From an uncultured Verrucomicrobiota bacterium (lineage in GTDB: Bacteria; Verrucomicrobiota; Kiritimatiellia; CAIVKH01), in the NCBI GenBank assembly GCA_937872895.1, contig CALMUP010000008.1, positions 132,976-196,975 of the forward strand: a stretch of DNA of 64,000 nt, given 5' to 3'. Position 1 is the stretch's first letter. Each line of letters opens with the position of its first letter. Made by a program: the position numbers and the translations under genes. The notes beneath the pieces are model-generated. The model had not been told where the DNA came from, ran no database searches, and saw only the letters and a list, made by a program, of their open reading frames with translations. Shown here in pieces: positions 15,100 to 24,280 of this stretch.

Positions 15100-16929
15100 A
15101 TGGCGGAACCTTCAGGAGCGTTTTCCAACGAATACTACGCGCGGTACCAGCGGATCAAGCAGGCGGGCAAACCGTCGGGCCGGGTCAACCCGGAGCGCTT
15201 GAAGCAGAATGCCCTGTCGGCCCCGGCGGGGTGGATCGAGCAGCCGAAGGACTTCGACTGGCTGGAGAAGAACATCCCGTGCCAGGCGGCCTGTCCGGCC
15301 GGTACGGACATTCCCGGTTACCTCGATGCGGTGGCCCATGGCCGTTACGACGAAGCCTACCTGATCAACCTGCGCGACAACGTGTTCCCGGCGGTGCTCG
15401 GCCGCGTCTGCACGCGCCCGTGCGAGCCGGCCTGCCGGCATGGCTGGGAGGGATTGGGCGAGCCGGTGGCGATCTGTTTCTCCAAGCGCTCGGCGGCGGA
15501 TTTCCTCGCGCGCAGCGAACCGGTGGTGCTGGCGAAGATGTTTCCGGACAGCGGTCGACGGGTCGCGGTGATCGGGGCGGGGGCGGCGGGATTGGCCGCC
15601 GCGCGCGAGTTGGCCTTGCTCGGTCATGCGGTCACGGTCTTCGAGCAGTACGACGAGCCGGGCGGGATGATGGTGCAGGGGATTCCCGAGTTCCGCCTGC
15701 CGCGGGCGCTGGTGCGCCGGGAGATCGATCAGGTGGTCCGGACCGGCGTGCAGATCCGGTGCGGGGTATCGGTCGGCCGCGATGTCGCAATGGACGAGCT
15801 GGTCGCGCAGCACGATGCGGTCATTGTCGCGGCCGGGGTGATGCAGCCGGAGAAGCCGTCGTTGCCGGGGGTGGACCTGGCCGGCGTGGACACGGGACTG
15901 CCGTTCCTGCGGCGGGCCAACCGCGGCGAGGCGGTGACGGTTGGTCGCCGGGTCGTGGTCATCGGCGGCGGTTTCACCGCGGTCGATTGCGCGCGCATGG
16001 CGCGGCGGCTCGGGGCGGAGGAGGTGCGCATGGTGTACCGGCGCACCGAGAAGGAGATGTACATCACGCCGGGCGAGGTCGAGGAGATGCTGCACGAGGG
16101 CATCCAGTTCCAGACGCAGGCGATGCCGGTGGCGATCTTGGGCGATGCGGCGGGCCGGGTCACCGGGGTGCGCTTCGCGCGCACGGAGCCGGAGGCACCG
16201 GAGGCGGATGGACGGCGCGGGTTCCGCGCGGTCGAGGGGTCGGCGTTCGAGCTGGAAGCCGATACCGTGCTGATGGCCACCGGACAGCGCCGGGACGATG
16301 GCTGGCTGGGTGCGGCGGGGTATGCGCCGGTGCCGGGCCGGCATGTCACCGCGCACGGGAAGGTCTTCATCGCCGGGGATTTCCTTGGCGGGGCCGGGTC
16401 GTTGATCGAGGCGGTGGCGAGCGGCAAGGCCTGTGCCCGGGTGGTTGACCAGCGGCTCAGCGGGACGGTGCGGGTCAAGGAGCTCGGGTTGGTCGAGGCG
16501 GCGGAGTCGACCGGCCGGACCCGGGCGATGGATGCGATCCCGCGGCAGCCAATGCCGGTGCTCGCCGAGGCGGCCCGTACCCGCACGGCCGAGGTCGAGA
16601 CGGGGTATGGCGACGAGGCGGCGCGCACCGAGGCGTCGCGCTGCTACCTGTGCCATTACAAGTTCGAGATCGATAACGACCTGTGCATCTATTGCGACCG
16701 CTGCCTCAAGGTCAAGCCGGTCGAGGGTTGCATCGTCAAGGTCAAGAACCTGATCCACGACGCGGAGGGCCGGATCACCGGATACGTTCCCTCCACGGGT
16801 AGCAAAGATTACAACATGCTGTATATTGACCAATCACAGTGCATCCGGTGCGGGGCCTGCCGGGACGTCTGCCCGGTGGAGTGCATCTCCCTGCAGAAGG
16901 TGTCGCGCAAGAGCGTGTGCATAGGATAA
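15100..16929 (+). CDS. GltD-like FAD/NAD(P) oxidoreductase with C-terminal ferredoxin domain
   Basis: 609 residues. Residues about 60-125 form the GltD-type N-terminal FeS domain (CQAACPAGTDIPGYL, CTRPCEPAC). The first dinucleotide fold is VAVIGAGAAGLAAARELALL near 150 with the GGMMVQGIPEFRLP FAD segment; the second is VVVIGGGFTAVDCARMARRL near 280. After the flavoprotein core the C-terminus carries further cysteines: CYLCHYKFEIDNDLCIYCDRC and CIRCGACRDVCPVECI, a ferredoxin-like pair of clusters. Related proteins pass electrons between NAD(P)H and ferredoxin-type carriers (GltD, NfnB families). No glutamate synthase large subunit is adjacent, so the substrate is unknown. It follows waaA by 19 bases. 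Confidence 0.82.
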   Translation: MAEPSGAFSNEYYARYQRIKQAGKPSGRVNPERLKQNALSAPAGWIEQPKDFDWLEKNIPCQAACPAGTDIPGYLDAVAHGRYDEAYLINLRDNVFPAVLGRVCTRPCEPACRHGWEGLGEPVAICFSKRSAADFLARSEPVVLAKMFPDSGRRVAVIGAGAAGLAAARELALLGHAVTVFEQYDEPGGMMVQGIPEFRLPRALVRREIDQVVRTGVQIRCGVSVGRDVAMDELVAQHDAVIVAAGVMQPEKPSLPGVDLAGVDTGLPFLRRANRGEAVTVGRRVVVIGGGFTAVDCARMARRLGAEEVRMVYRRTEKEMYITPGEVEEMLHEGIQFQTQAMPVAILGDAAGRVTGVRFARTEPEAPEADGRRGFRAVEGSAFELEADTVLMATGQRRDDGWLGAAGYAPVPGRHVTAHGKVFIAGDFLGGAGSLIEAVASGKACARVVDQRLSGTVRVKELGLVEAAESTGRTRAMDAIPRQPMPVLAEAARTRTAEVETGYGDEAARTEASRCYLCHYKFEIDNDLCIYCDRCLKVKPVEGCIVKVKNLIHDAEGRITGYVPSTGSKDYNMLYIDQSQCIRCGACRDVCPVECISLQKVSRKSVCIG

Positions 16930-16940
16930 GGAGAACGAAC

Positions 16941-17447
16941 ATGAAGGGTTGGATCATGGGAGTGTTGGCATGGATCGCCGGGGTGGCTCCGGCGTTGGCG
17001 TTGGGGGTGGGGGACAAGGTGCCGGAGATCGCGGTGCCGTCGACCTCGGGCAGCACGGTCACGGTGGGCGCCCCGGGTGGCGGCTGGCGCGTGGTGTATT
17101 TCTATCCCAAGTCGTTCACGCCGGGTTGCACCTCGCAGGCCTGCGGGTTGCGCGACCAGTACCAGGATTTCGCCACGCGCGGGGTGGCGATCTACGGGGT
17201 CAGCACCGACGACCTCGACAAGCAGAACAAGTTCAAGGCCGAGCATAAACTGCCGTTCGACCTGCTCGCCGACAAGGACAAGGCGTTGAGCGAGGCGTTC
17301 GGGGTGGTCGGCATGATGGGCTTCAGCAAACGGGTCACCTTCATCATCAATCCCGAGGGCGTGGTTACCGACGTCATCGATTCCGTCTCCGTCTCCAGCC
17401 ACGCCAACGACGTGCTCGCGCTGCTCCAGCAGCGGATGAATCCATAG
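16941..17447 (+). CDS. Bcp-type peroxiredoxin with signal peptide
   Basis: 168 residues from ATG 16941 (AAGGAG at 16928-16933). MKGWIMGVLAWIAGVAPALA is a cleavable signal peptide, so the enzyme acts in the periplasm, unlike cytoplasmic Bcp. The peroxidatic site is SFTPGCTSQACGLRD, with Cys in TPGC and a second Cys five residues later as the resolving residue of Bcp-type atypical 2-Cys enzymes. YGVSTDD and the FIINPEG(V) segments follow in order. It reduces H2O2 and organic peroxides; the electron donor in the periplasm is unknown. It follows the GltD-like gene by 11 bases, so it may share an operon. Confidence 0.88.
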   Translation: MKGWIMGVLAWIAGVAPALALGVGDKVPEIAVPSTSGSTVTVGAPGGGWRVVYFYPKSFTPGCTSQACGLRDQYQDFATRGVAIYGVSTDDLDKQNKFKAEHKLPFDLLADKDKALSEAFGVVGMMGFSKRVTFIINPEGVVTDVIDSVSVSSHANDVLALLQQRMNP

Positions 17448-17873
17448 CGCGCGCCCCGAGCGGGCGGCGCGGAAGGGGTTTCGGGTGTCAGGTTTCGGTG
17501 TTCGGGGGAGGATTGATGCCGGTTTGTGCCTTGTGTGCATGATCTCTGCAACCCGGAATCGAGGATGGAACCGCTGATAGCGCGGATAGTCGCGGATGGT
17601 TTCATCTAATGATTTCTTCGGTACGATCTGAAGGTTTTGCGGAATCCTCAAGGTCTCGATAAGAAAACCCTTCACATCTGCGTTATCCGCGTAATCCGCG
17701 GTTCAACAATTGCTTTTTCGAGGTCGTTGTCAGTGCCCCCACCGCGTGGACGGTTTGGCGTTCGTCGGTCGGTTAGGAATCGATGAGAAACCTCGGGCTG
17801 GTCGTTTTTGCTTTCCTGCGCTCGGGTACCCGGTAAGCTGGTAAGCCAAGTTCGCATCCCAAGGAATGTGCCG
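17448..17873. other. Intergenic region with repeat remnants, no gene seen
   Basis: About 425 bp. It starts with a G+C-rich palindromic patch just after 17,447, then a GTTTCGG/GTGTTCGGG-type word repeat at about 17,477-17,508, then the 29-bp inverted repeat listed separately. The AAGGA Shine-Dalgarno of the next gene is at 17,861-17,865. No convincing ORF or RNA is visible. Confidence 0.6.
17569..17703. repeat. GCGGAT-type imperfect inverted repeat
   Basis: Left arm 17569-17598 and right arm 17675-17703 are imperfect reverse complements of about 29 bp, both built from CGCGGAT words (AACCGC.GAT..CGCGGATA), enclosing about 76 bp. The arrangement (long stem, 50-80 bp loop) parallels the heptamer locus at 5,625 but the sequence family differs. 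Confidence 0.75.
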
Positions 17874-19739
17874 ATGAACGACCCCGTAAACCGCAAGCTG
17901 TTCAGTTTGCCCCAGCCGTACGAGGATCCGTTCCGCAAGCGGATCTTCTCGGTCGTTGGCGGCGCGATTGAAAAGGTGCTGGCGATCGACAAGATCAACC
18001 ACATCTACTTCAGTGCGGCGGATGCGGTGCCAGAGCAGGGTTCCACGCATTTCGCCGACCGGATCCTCGACACCATGGAGGTCGACTACGATGTGTCGGA
18101 GAGCGACCTCGAACGCATCCCGCGCACCGGGCCGGTGGTGGTGGTGGCCAACCATCCGTTCGGCGGGTTGGAGGGGTTGATCCTCGCCTCGCTGCTCAAG
18201 TCGGTGCGTCCGGACGTCAAGTTGATGGCGAATTTCCTGCTCGAGCGGATCCCGGACCTGCGCGACTTCTTCATTTTCGTCGATCCGTTCGGGCGGGCCG
18301 GTTCGGCCAAGGCGAACATCAAGCCGCTCAAGGAGACCATGGCCTGGTTGCGCGGCGGCGGCATGCTCGGGGTGTTCCCGGCCGGCGAGGTGTCCAGCAT
18401 GCAGGTCCGCAAGGGCGCGGTGGAGGATCCGCCGTGGAGCGCGACGATCGCGCGGATCGTGCAGAAGGCCGAGGTCCCGGTGTTGCCGGTGTACTTCGTC
18501 GGCACCAACAGCCTGATCTTCCAGATGCTCGGATTGGTGCATCCGCGCTTGCGCACGGCGATGCTGCCCAAGGAATTCGTCAACAAGCAGAACAAGGTCA
18601 TCCACATGCGGGTCGGCAACCTGATCCCGCACAGCAAACTGGCCGGGTTGGGCGAGCAGGAGTTGATCGACTTCCTGCGGGTGCGCACCTACCACCTCAA
18701 GAACCGCAAGGACACGGCCGGGCAAAAAAAAAGACGCCTGCACCTGCCGGTGAGGATCACCCGCCCAAAACCTGAACACGAACCGGTGGTGGCGGCGGAA
18801 CCGACGGAGGTCCTGGCGGCCGAGTTGTCCGGCTTGCCGCCAAAGCAGAAGCTGCTGGAAAGCGGGTCGATGGAGGTCTATTACGCCGAGGCGCGGCAGA
18901 TCCCGCACCTGCTGCGGGAGATCGGCCGGCTCCGCGAGATCACCTTCCGCGAGGTCAACGAGGGCACGGGGTTGTCGATCGACCTCGACCGGTTCGACGA
19001 CTACTACGTCCACGTCTTTATCTGGCAGAAGGAGAAGCGCGAGGTGGTGGGGGCGTACCGGTTGGGCAAGTCCGACCGGATTTTCGAGGCGCTCGGCAAG
19101 AAGGGGCTCTACACCAGCACCTTGTTCAAGTACCGCAAGAAACTGCTCAAGAAGATCAGCCCGGCACTGGAGATGGGTCGTTCGTTCATCCGCCGCGAGT
19201 ACCAGCGCAGCCACGCCGCGTTGCCGACCTTGTGGAAGGGGTTGGCGCACTACATCGCGGCCAATCCCGAATACAAGATCCTGTTCGGGCCGGTCAGCAT
19301 CAACAGCGAGTACCAGACCACCTCGCGGCAGTTGCTGGTCAGTTTCCTCAAGCAGAACGAATCCTTGCCGGACCTGGCCAAGCTGGTCAAACCGCGGAAG
19401 CCGATGCGGGTCAATCCGATCCGGAAGTGGAACTTGCGCAAGGTCAAGACCTCGGTCAAGGACCTCGACGATGTCGAATCGCTGATTGCCGACATCGAGT
19501 CCAACCTGACCGGGGTGCCGATCCTGTTGCGCCAGTACCTGCGGCTGGGCGGCAAGTTGCTCGCGTTCAACATCGATCCGGACTTCAGCTACGTGCTCGA
19601 CGGGTTGATCCTGGTCGATCTCACCAAGACCGAGCCCAAGGTGCTCGACCGGTACATGGGCCGGGACAAGCGCGATGCCTTCCTGGCTTACCACGGGGTC
19701 ACGCTGGCGTCGGTCCCGGCCGGCAAGGGGGAGGCGTGA
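17874..19739 (+). CDS. Two-domain acyltransferase: PlsC-type plus OlsB-like GNAT
   Basis: 621 residues from ATG 17874 (AAGGA 8 bases before). Residues about 60-290 form a PlsC/LPLAT domain: VVVVANHPFGGLEGLI is the acceptor motif, with Glu where many homologues have Asp, followed by FIFVDPFGR and GVFPAGEVSS. Residues about 330-600 are an OlsB/hemolysin-type N-acyltransferase domain (EVYYAEARQIPHLLREIGRL, REITFREV.EGTG, VVGAYRLGKSD, EMGRSFIRREYQRS). A PlsC-GNAT combination in one chain recalls OlsF, which makes ornithine lipids from ornithine without separate OlsA and OlsB. The lipid made here is inferred. Followed by a coupled membrane protein. Confidence 0.75.
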   Translation: MNDPVNRKLFSLPQPYEDPFRKRIFSVVGGAIEKVLAIDKINHIYFSAADAVPEQGSTHFADRILDTMEVDYDVSESDLERIPRTGPVVVVANHPFGGLEGLILASLLKSVRPDVKLMANFLLERIPDLRDFFIFVDPFGRAGSAKANIKPLKETMAWLRGGGMLGVFPAGEVSSMQVRKGAVEDPPWSATIARIVQKAEVPVLPVYFVGTNSLIFQMLGLVHPRLRTAMLPKEFVNKQNKVIHMRVGNLIPHSKLAGLGEQELIDFLRVRTYHLKNRKDTAGQKKRRLHLPVRITRPKPEHEPVVAAEPTEVLAAELSGLPPKQKLLESGSMEVYYAEARQIPHLLREIGRLREITFREVNEGTGLSIDLDRFDDYYVHVFIWQKEKREVVGAYRLGKSDRIFEALGKKGLYTSTLFKYRKKLLKKISPALEMGRSFIRREYQRSHAALPTLWKGLAHYIAANPEYKILFGPVSINSEYQTTSRQLLVSFLKQNESLPDLAKLVKPRKPMRVNPIRKWNLRKVKTSVKDLDDVESLIADIESNLTGVPILLRQYLRLGGKLLAFNIDPDFSYVLDGLILVDLTKTEPKVLDRYMGRDKRDAFLAYHGVTLASVPAGKGEA

Positions 19740-20047
19740 AGCCTTCGGACGTGTTCGGCATCGTGGTGCGGACCTTCGGGTTGTACCTGATCATCTGGGG
19801 GTTGTGGAACATCCTCTCGCTGGCCATCGAGGTGGTTTCCCTGCTGGCCGCCCTGATCAACGACGAATCGCTCGACCTGCTCACCAAGCTCTACTACCTG
19901 CTCTCCGGAACCGGCGCTACCCTGGTGGGATTTTTCCTGCTGGCCCGGGCGGATGCGGTGGTGCGGTGGGCCTACCGGCACGACCGGCCGGTGGTCCTCA
20001 AACCGCCCGCGCCACCGCCGCGCGATCCAACCGATCCCGTCATCTGA
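19736..20047 (+). CDS. Small two-helix membrane protein
   Basis: 103 residues from GTG 19736, overlapping the acyltransferase stop (GTGA). It has two hydrophobic helices (VFGIVVRTFGLYLIIWGLWN and LYYLLSGTGATLVGFFLLAR) and a Pro-rich cytoplasmic tail (PPAPPPRDPTDPVI). No known family recognised. Coupling to the acyltransferase suggests a membrane-lipid-related or anchoring role, which is only inference. Confidence 0.6.
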   Translation: MKPSDVFGIVVRTFGLYLIIWGLWNILSLAIEVVSLLAALINDESLDLLTKLYYLLSGTGATLVGFFLLARADAVVRWAYRHDRPVVLKPPAPPPRDPTDPVI

Positions 20048-20152
20048 ACAACAGTCGAAGACAGGTGTTTTCGACGAAACAGATCGTGGCGTGACGAAAC
20101 GAAGAGCGCCGATAAAGTTCAAGTCGGAATACACTGTTCGAGATGATGGCAT

Positions 20153-20344
20153 CGTAATGGATCCTGGGAGGACCCGGATCGACTTCAAGTTCCCGCGAGA
20201 ACACAGGGCGAACCACGATCTATGCTGATCGGGAAAATCGCGGAAAAGCATTGGTTGGCTATTTTCACCTATCGCAAAGAACGTGTACGCATCGTTTCGG
20301 TCCGTCGATCTCGGACAGATGAGGTGAATGCCTATGAAAACTGA
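20153..20344 (+). pseudogene. brnT: BrnT-type toxin, 5'-truncated remnant
   Basis: Reading the frame that ends at TGA 20342-20344 gives WEDPDRLQVPARTQGEPRSM, then LIGKIAEKHWLAIFTYRKER and a VRIVSVRRSRTDEVNAYEN end. This is the C-terminal two thirds of BrnT toxins (WEDPDR.EVPART..EPR, GKHW.AI.TYR..R.RI.SVRRSR..E). Upstream the frame meets TGA at 20144-20146 and no start codon precedes ATG 20222. The expected N-terminal part (F..D..KS..N..KHGI.F..A) is absent, apart from a frame-shifted scrap. It overlaps brnA by 11 bases, the normal brnTA layout. I read it as a broken toxin, unless the 40-residue piece from 20222 is made. Confidence 0.72.
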
Positions 20345-20564
20345 GGAATTCGACAAAAAGTTTGATAAACGTGAGGACCTATCAAAGTACTTGGATTTCT
20401 CCAAGGCGACACGTCCCGGCCGAGAGCAGAAACGGGTTAACGTCGATTTCCCGGTTTGGATGATTCAGTCTCTCGATCGCGAGGCTACACGCTTGGGAGT
20501 ACCTCGACAGTCCATCATCAAAGTATGGATTGCGGAGAGACTCGAAGAAAAAGCACACGCTTGA
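20334..20564 (+). CDS. brnA: BrnA-family antitoxin
   Basis: 76 residues. ATG 20334 is chosen because GAGGTG at 20321-20326 is 7 bases upstream; ATG 20328 is an alternative that adds two residues. The body is the BrnA pattern: a charged N-terminus (EEFDKKFDKREDLSKYLDFS), then a ribbon-helix-helix DNA-binding end (KRVNVDFPVWMIQSLDREAT, VPRQSIIKVWIAERLE). BrnA neutralises BrnT and represses the operon. The partner toxin upstream is truncated, so this may be an orphan antitoxin protecting against related toxins or a decaying remnant. A hairpin follows. Confidence 0.8.
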   Translation: MKTEEFDKKFDKREDLSKYLDFSKATRPGREQKRVNVDFPVWMIQSLDREATRLGVPRQSIIKVWIAERLEEKAHA

Positions 20565-20587
20565 ACAAGAGAATGCAACGTGTGCCG

Positions 20588-20617
20588 GCAGAGCACACCC
20601 GAATCGGGTGGCTCTGC
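20588..20617 (+). terminator. Hairpin after brnA
   Basis: GCAGAGC (20588-20594) and CACCC (20596-20600) pair with GGGTG (20606-20610) and GCTCTGC (20611-20617), with one bulged A and a five-base loop. It stands 24 bases past the brnA stop. No T-run. Confidence 0.4.
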
Positions 20618-21037
20618 GGCTGGTCGTTGATTTCAAGTCGGCTCTAGAGCATGGGTGGGAATCTGAAGGCAGGCGTCAGGCCGCGTGGTGGCGCCGGGCG
20701 AGCGGGGTGAGGGCTTGTGTTTCGGAGGTCGGGTGGCCGTCGTCATGGGTGAGTGCCCGGGTACCGCGGCAGCGCGAACACCCAGCGCGTTGGGGGCCAT
20801 ACGTTCCAACGTGGAGGGGCGGGCCTGCGGTGCGGGATGGAGGTCTGAAGCGAGAGCAGAACCCGTGTCGATATGGGTGTAGAAGTGGGTGTACGAGTAG
20901 GTGGGTTCGTTGTCGTAGTCGCACACCCACTCGTACACGCATATCCTTGTCGGGCCGTCCGTTCGCGACCTTTTACACTTGCGGCGGCCTACAGGCTGGC
21001 CTATGTTAGCCCGCTTTGATTTCAGGAGCCCCAGATC
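20618..21037. other. Intergenic region before tig, with one inverted repeat
   Basis: About 420 bp without a credible gene. GTGTACGAGT (20889-20898) and ACTCGTACAC (20929-20938) are exact reverse complements with a 30-base loop; GGGTGT/GTGGGT words cluster around them. The trigger factor promoter must lie in the last 100 bp; TTTTACACTT near 20,970 is the most A+T-rich patch. CAGGAG lies near 21,023-21,028, close to the tig start. Confidence 0.5.
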
Positions 21038-22348
21038 ATGAACATACACGTTGAGGTCGTTGGACCTTGCCGCAAACAAGTCAGCATTGAAGTGCCTGCC
21101 GAGCAGGTGCAAACCACGATTTCCGAGATTGTTAGCGGGTATCAGCGCTATGCGCGCATCCCCGGTTTCCGCGTCGGCAAGGCCCCGGTGGACCTGGTCA
21201 AGCGCCACTTCCGCAAGGACATCCTGAAGGAAGCCAAGGAACGATTGATCCCGGGCGGCTACCAGGCGGCCCTGCAGCAGGAGAAGCTGAAGGTGGCGAA
21301 CGTGATCGACGTGACCGAGTCCGATCCGGTGGAAGGCAAGCCGTTCGGCTTCCAGATCACCGTGGACGTCGTCCCTGATTTCGAGCTGCCCGCGTACAAG
21401 GGCATCCGCGTCGAGGCCCAGCCGGCCGACGTGACCGAGCAGGCGATCGACGAGGTGGTTGACCGGATGCGCGACCGCATGGCGAGTTTCGTGGCCGAGG
21501 AAGGCCGGGTGGCCGGGAAGTCCGACCGCGTCATGGTGAACTACACGGCGACGGTGGACGGGCAGCCGCTGGATCTCGGCAACAGCAACCTCGGGGTGCT
21601 GGCCAAGGCGGAGAATTTCGGCGTGATCCTCGATCCGGAGTACAGCTTCATTCCCGAGTTCGTGGACGGGCTGACCGGGGCCAAGGCGGGCGAGCACCGC
21701 ACCGTGGTGGCGAACTTCGACGAAAAGTTCGTCGAGAAGTCGCTGGCCGGCAAGCAGGCCACCTACGCGGTGGAGGTCCTGGCGGTCGAACGCAAGCAGC
21801 TTCCGGAATTGACCGAGGAGTTCCTCAAGACGATGGGTGCCGAGTCGGTGGCGGCGATGCGCCAGCGCATCAAGGACGACCTGGCGCGGATGAAGAGCTC
21901 GCAGGAGGAGCGCCGGGTGCAGGACGAGATCTGCAAGAAGCTGCTCGAGGAGACGGTGATGAACCTGCCCGAGTCGATCGTGCAGCGCCGCACCGCCGAG
22001 GAAGTGTACGACGTGGTCGAGTACAACTCGGAGCGCGGCGTGGACCGCGAGGTCATCGAGCAGAACCGCGAGCAGATCTTCGCCAACGCGGCCAAGACCG
22101 CCGAGGAGAAACTGAAGATCCGCTACATCCTGCTCAAGATCGCCGAAGCCGAGAAGATGACGGTCACCGAGGCCGAGATCGACGGCTTCATCCGCACCAT
22201 GGCCCTGCGCGAACGCAAGGACCCGGCCAAGGTAAAGGAGAACATCGTCAAGAACAACCGGCTGGCCGATGTCCGTGACGACCTGCTGGCCTCGAAGTCG
22301 CTGAAGATGCTGGCCGACCTGCAGAAACCCCAGGCGGCGGCGGTCTGA
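21038..22348 (+). CDS. tig: Trigger factor
   Basis: 436 residues. The N-terminal ribosome-binding domain has the signature [16 protein letters not shown] near residues 45-60 (consensus GFR.GK.P). A PPIase domain (about 155-235) includes [17 protein letters not shown], and the long helical C-terminal chaperone domain (about 250-430) follows. It binds L23 at the ribosome exit tunnel and holds nascent chains. Followed by clpP and clpX, the classic tig-clpPX order, which links folding and degradation. Confidence 0.96.
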   Translation: MNIHVEVVGPCRKQVSIEVPAEQVQTTISEIVSGYQRYARIPGFRVGKAPVDLVKRHFRKDILKEAKERLIPGGYQAALQQEKLKVANVIDVTESDPVEGKPFGFQITVDVVPDFELPAYKGIRVEAQPADVTEQAIDEVVDRMRDRMASFVAEEGRVAGKSDRVMVNYTATVDGQPLDLGNSNLGVLAKAENFGVILDPEYSFIPEFVDGLTGAKAGEHRTVVANFDEKFVEKSLAGKQATYAVEVLAVERKQLPELTEEFLKTMGAESVAAMRQRIKDDLARMKSSQEERRVQDEICKKLLEETVMNLPESIVQRRTAEEVYDVVEYNSERGVDREVIEQNREQIFANAAKTAEEKLKIRYILLKIAEAEKMTVTEAEIDGFIRTMALRERKDPAKVKENIVKNNRLADVRDDLLASKSLKMLADLQKPQAAAV

Positions 22349-22374
22349 ACCGTTCCATAGACAAGGAGCATTCC

Positions 22375-22986
22375 ATGAACAATTCCGTGTTGGTTCCGAT
22401 GGTGATCGAGCAGACCGGCCGCGGCGAGCGCGCCTTCGACATCTATTCGCGCCTGCTCAAGGAGCGCATCATCTTCATCGGCACGCCGATCAACGATGAC
22501 ATCAGCAACCTGGTCATCGCCCAGATGCTGTTCCTGCAGAGCGAGGACGCCGAGAAGGACATCAACCTCTACATCAACTCGCCGGGCGGGTCGGTCACCG
22601 CCGGACTGGCCATCTACGACACGATGCAGTTCGTGAAGTGCCCGGTGACGACCTACTGCGTCGGCCAGGCGGCCAGCATGGGCGCGGTGTTGCTCGCCGC
22701 CGGTGCGCCGGGCAAGCGGTTCGCGCTGCCCAATGCGCGCATCATGATCCACCAGCCGTGGGGCGGGGCGCAGGGGCAGGCGACGGACATCAGCATCCAG
22801 GCCCAGGAGATCCTGCGCTTGCGCGACCGGCTGAACGAGATCCTCGCGCACCATTGCGGCAAGTCGGCCGCGGACATCAGCCGCGACACCGACCGCGACA
22901 ATTTCATGTCCTCGGAGGAGGCGAAGAAGTACGGGTTGATCGACTCGGTGCTCGCGCGTTCCGCCCCCGAGAAGAAGGACAAGTAA
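22375..22986 (+). CDS. clpP: ATP-dependent Clp protease proteolytic subunit
   Basis: 203 residues. [20 protein letters not shown] is the usual opening. The catalytic Ser is at 101 ([19 protein letters not shown]) and His at 126 ([13 protein letters not shown]); the Asp lies in the YGLID segment near 176. INSPGGSV forms the oxyanion loop. It forms the tetradecameric barrel gated by ClpX, encoded 4 bases downstream. Confidence 0.97.
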   Translation: MNNSVLVPMVIEQTGRGERAFDIYSRLLKERIIFIGTPINDDISNLVIAQMLFLQSEDAEKDINLYINSPGGSVTAGLAIYDTMQFVKCPVTTYCVGQAASMGAVLLAAGAPGKRFALPNARIMIHQPWGGAQGQATDISIQAQEILRLRDRLNEILAHHCGKSAADISRDTDRDNFMSSEEAKKYGLIDSVLARSAPEKKDK

Positions 22987-22989
22987 GGA

Positions 22990-24252
22990 ATGTCCACCCG
23001 GGCGGAACAACCGAAGTGCTCGTTCTGCGGCAAGGCGCAGACCGAGGTCGAGAAACTGATCGCCGGTCCGGGCGTGCACATCTGCGACCAGTGCGTGGAG
23101 TTGTGCGGGTCGCTGCTGAACCGGGAAGGTGCGGAGACCCGCCGCACCCGCAAGCCGAAATCGGCCGAGGTCGCGGTGCCCAAGCCGCACGAGATCAAGG
23201 CCGCGCTCGACCAGCATGTCATCGGCCAGGACCACGCCAAGAAGGTCCTGTCGGTCGCGGTGCACAACCACTACAAGCGGATCCGGCACAGCCAGGGCGG
23301 GAACCTCGGCGACGACGTGAAGATCGAGAAGAGCAACGTGCTGCTGATCGGTCCGACCGGCAGCGGCAAGACGCTGCTGGCCAAGACGCTGGCCCAGATC
23401 CTCGACGTGCCGTTCAGCATGTCGGATGCGACGACGCTGACCGAGGCCGGGTATGTCGGCGAGGACGTGGAGAACATCCTGCTGCGGCTGCTCCAGTCCT
23501 GTGAATTCAATGTCCAGCGGGCCGAGATGGGGATCATCTACATCGACGAGATCGACAAGATCTCGCGCAAGAGCGACAACCCGTCGATCACCCGCGACGT
23601 GTCGGGCGAGGGCGTGCAGCAGGCGCTGCTGAAGATCCTCGAGGGCACGGTGGCCAGCGTGCCGCCGCAGGGAGGTCGCAAGCACCCGCAGCAGGAATAC
23701 ATCAAGCTCAACACCGACAACATCCTGTTCATCGTCGGCGGCGCGTTCATCGGGCTGGAGAGCATCCTCAAGCGGCGGCTCGGCAAGAGCGTCATCGGGT
23801 TCAACGGGGAATCCGGGGCGGCGAATCCGGCGGCCCGCGGTCCGGGTCTCGTCCGCGTCGAGCCGGAAGACCTGGTCGCGTTCGGGTTGATCCCGGAATT
23901 CATCGGCCGTTTGCCGGTGGTGTCGATGCTGGAGGCGCTAACCGAGGACGATCTGGTGCGGATCCTGACCGAGCCGAAGAACGCGATGACCAAGCAGTAC
24001 GCCAAGCTGCTCGGCATCGAAGGGGTTTCGCTGTCCTTCACCGACAGCGCGTTGCGCGAGATGGCGCGGATCGCGTTGCAGAAGGGCACCGGGGCGCGCG
24101 GCTTGCGGGCGATCCTCGAGCACATCATGCTCGACATCATGTACGAGATCCCGATGAAGGCCGACTTGAAGGATGTCCGGATCACCAAGTCCATGGTCAG
24201 CGACCAGCGTGCGTCGATGGGGTTGGATGATTCCACCCTCAAGATTGCCTGA
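22990..24252 (+). CDS. clpX: ATP-dependent Clp protease ATPase subunit ClpX
   Basis: 420 residues. The C4 zinc-binding domain has Cys10, 13, 32 and 35 ([14 protein letters not shown]). Walker A is [15 protein letters not shown], Walker [11 protein letters not shown], and [20 protein letters not shown] carries the sensor/Arg-finger region with the C-terminal small domain after it. The IGF-type ClpP loop appears as VIGFNGE. It unfolds tagged substrates and feeds ClpP. The end overlaps nothing; the next gene starts 28 bases later. Confidence 0.97.
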   Translation: MSTRAEQPKCSFCGKAQTEVEKLIAGPGVHICDQCVELCGSLLNREGAETRRTRKPKSAEVAVPKPHEIKAALDQHVIGQDHAKKVLSVAVHNHYKRIRHSQGGNLGDDVKIEKSNVLLIGPTGSGKTLLAKTLAQILDVPFSMSDATTLTEAGYVGEDVENILLRLLQSCEFNVQRAEMGIIYIDEIDKISRKSDNPSITRDVSGEGVQQALLKILEGTVASVPPQGGRKHPQQEYIKLNTDNILFIVGGAFIGLESILKRRLGKSVIGFNGESGAANPAARGPGLVRVEPEDLVAFGLIPEFIGRLPVVSMLEALTEDDLVRILTEPKNAMTKQYAKLLGIEGVSLSFTDSALREMARIALQKGTGARGLRAILEHIMLDIMYEIPMKADLKDVRITKSMVSDQRASMGLDDSTLKIA

Positions 24253-24280
24253 CGGCGCGCGGCGTGGCATCATGGCCACC

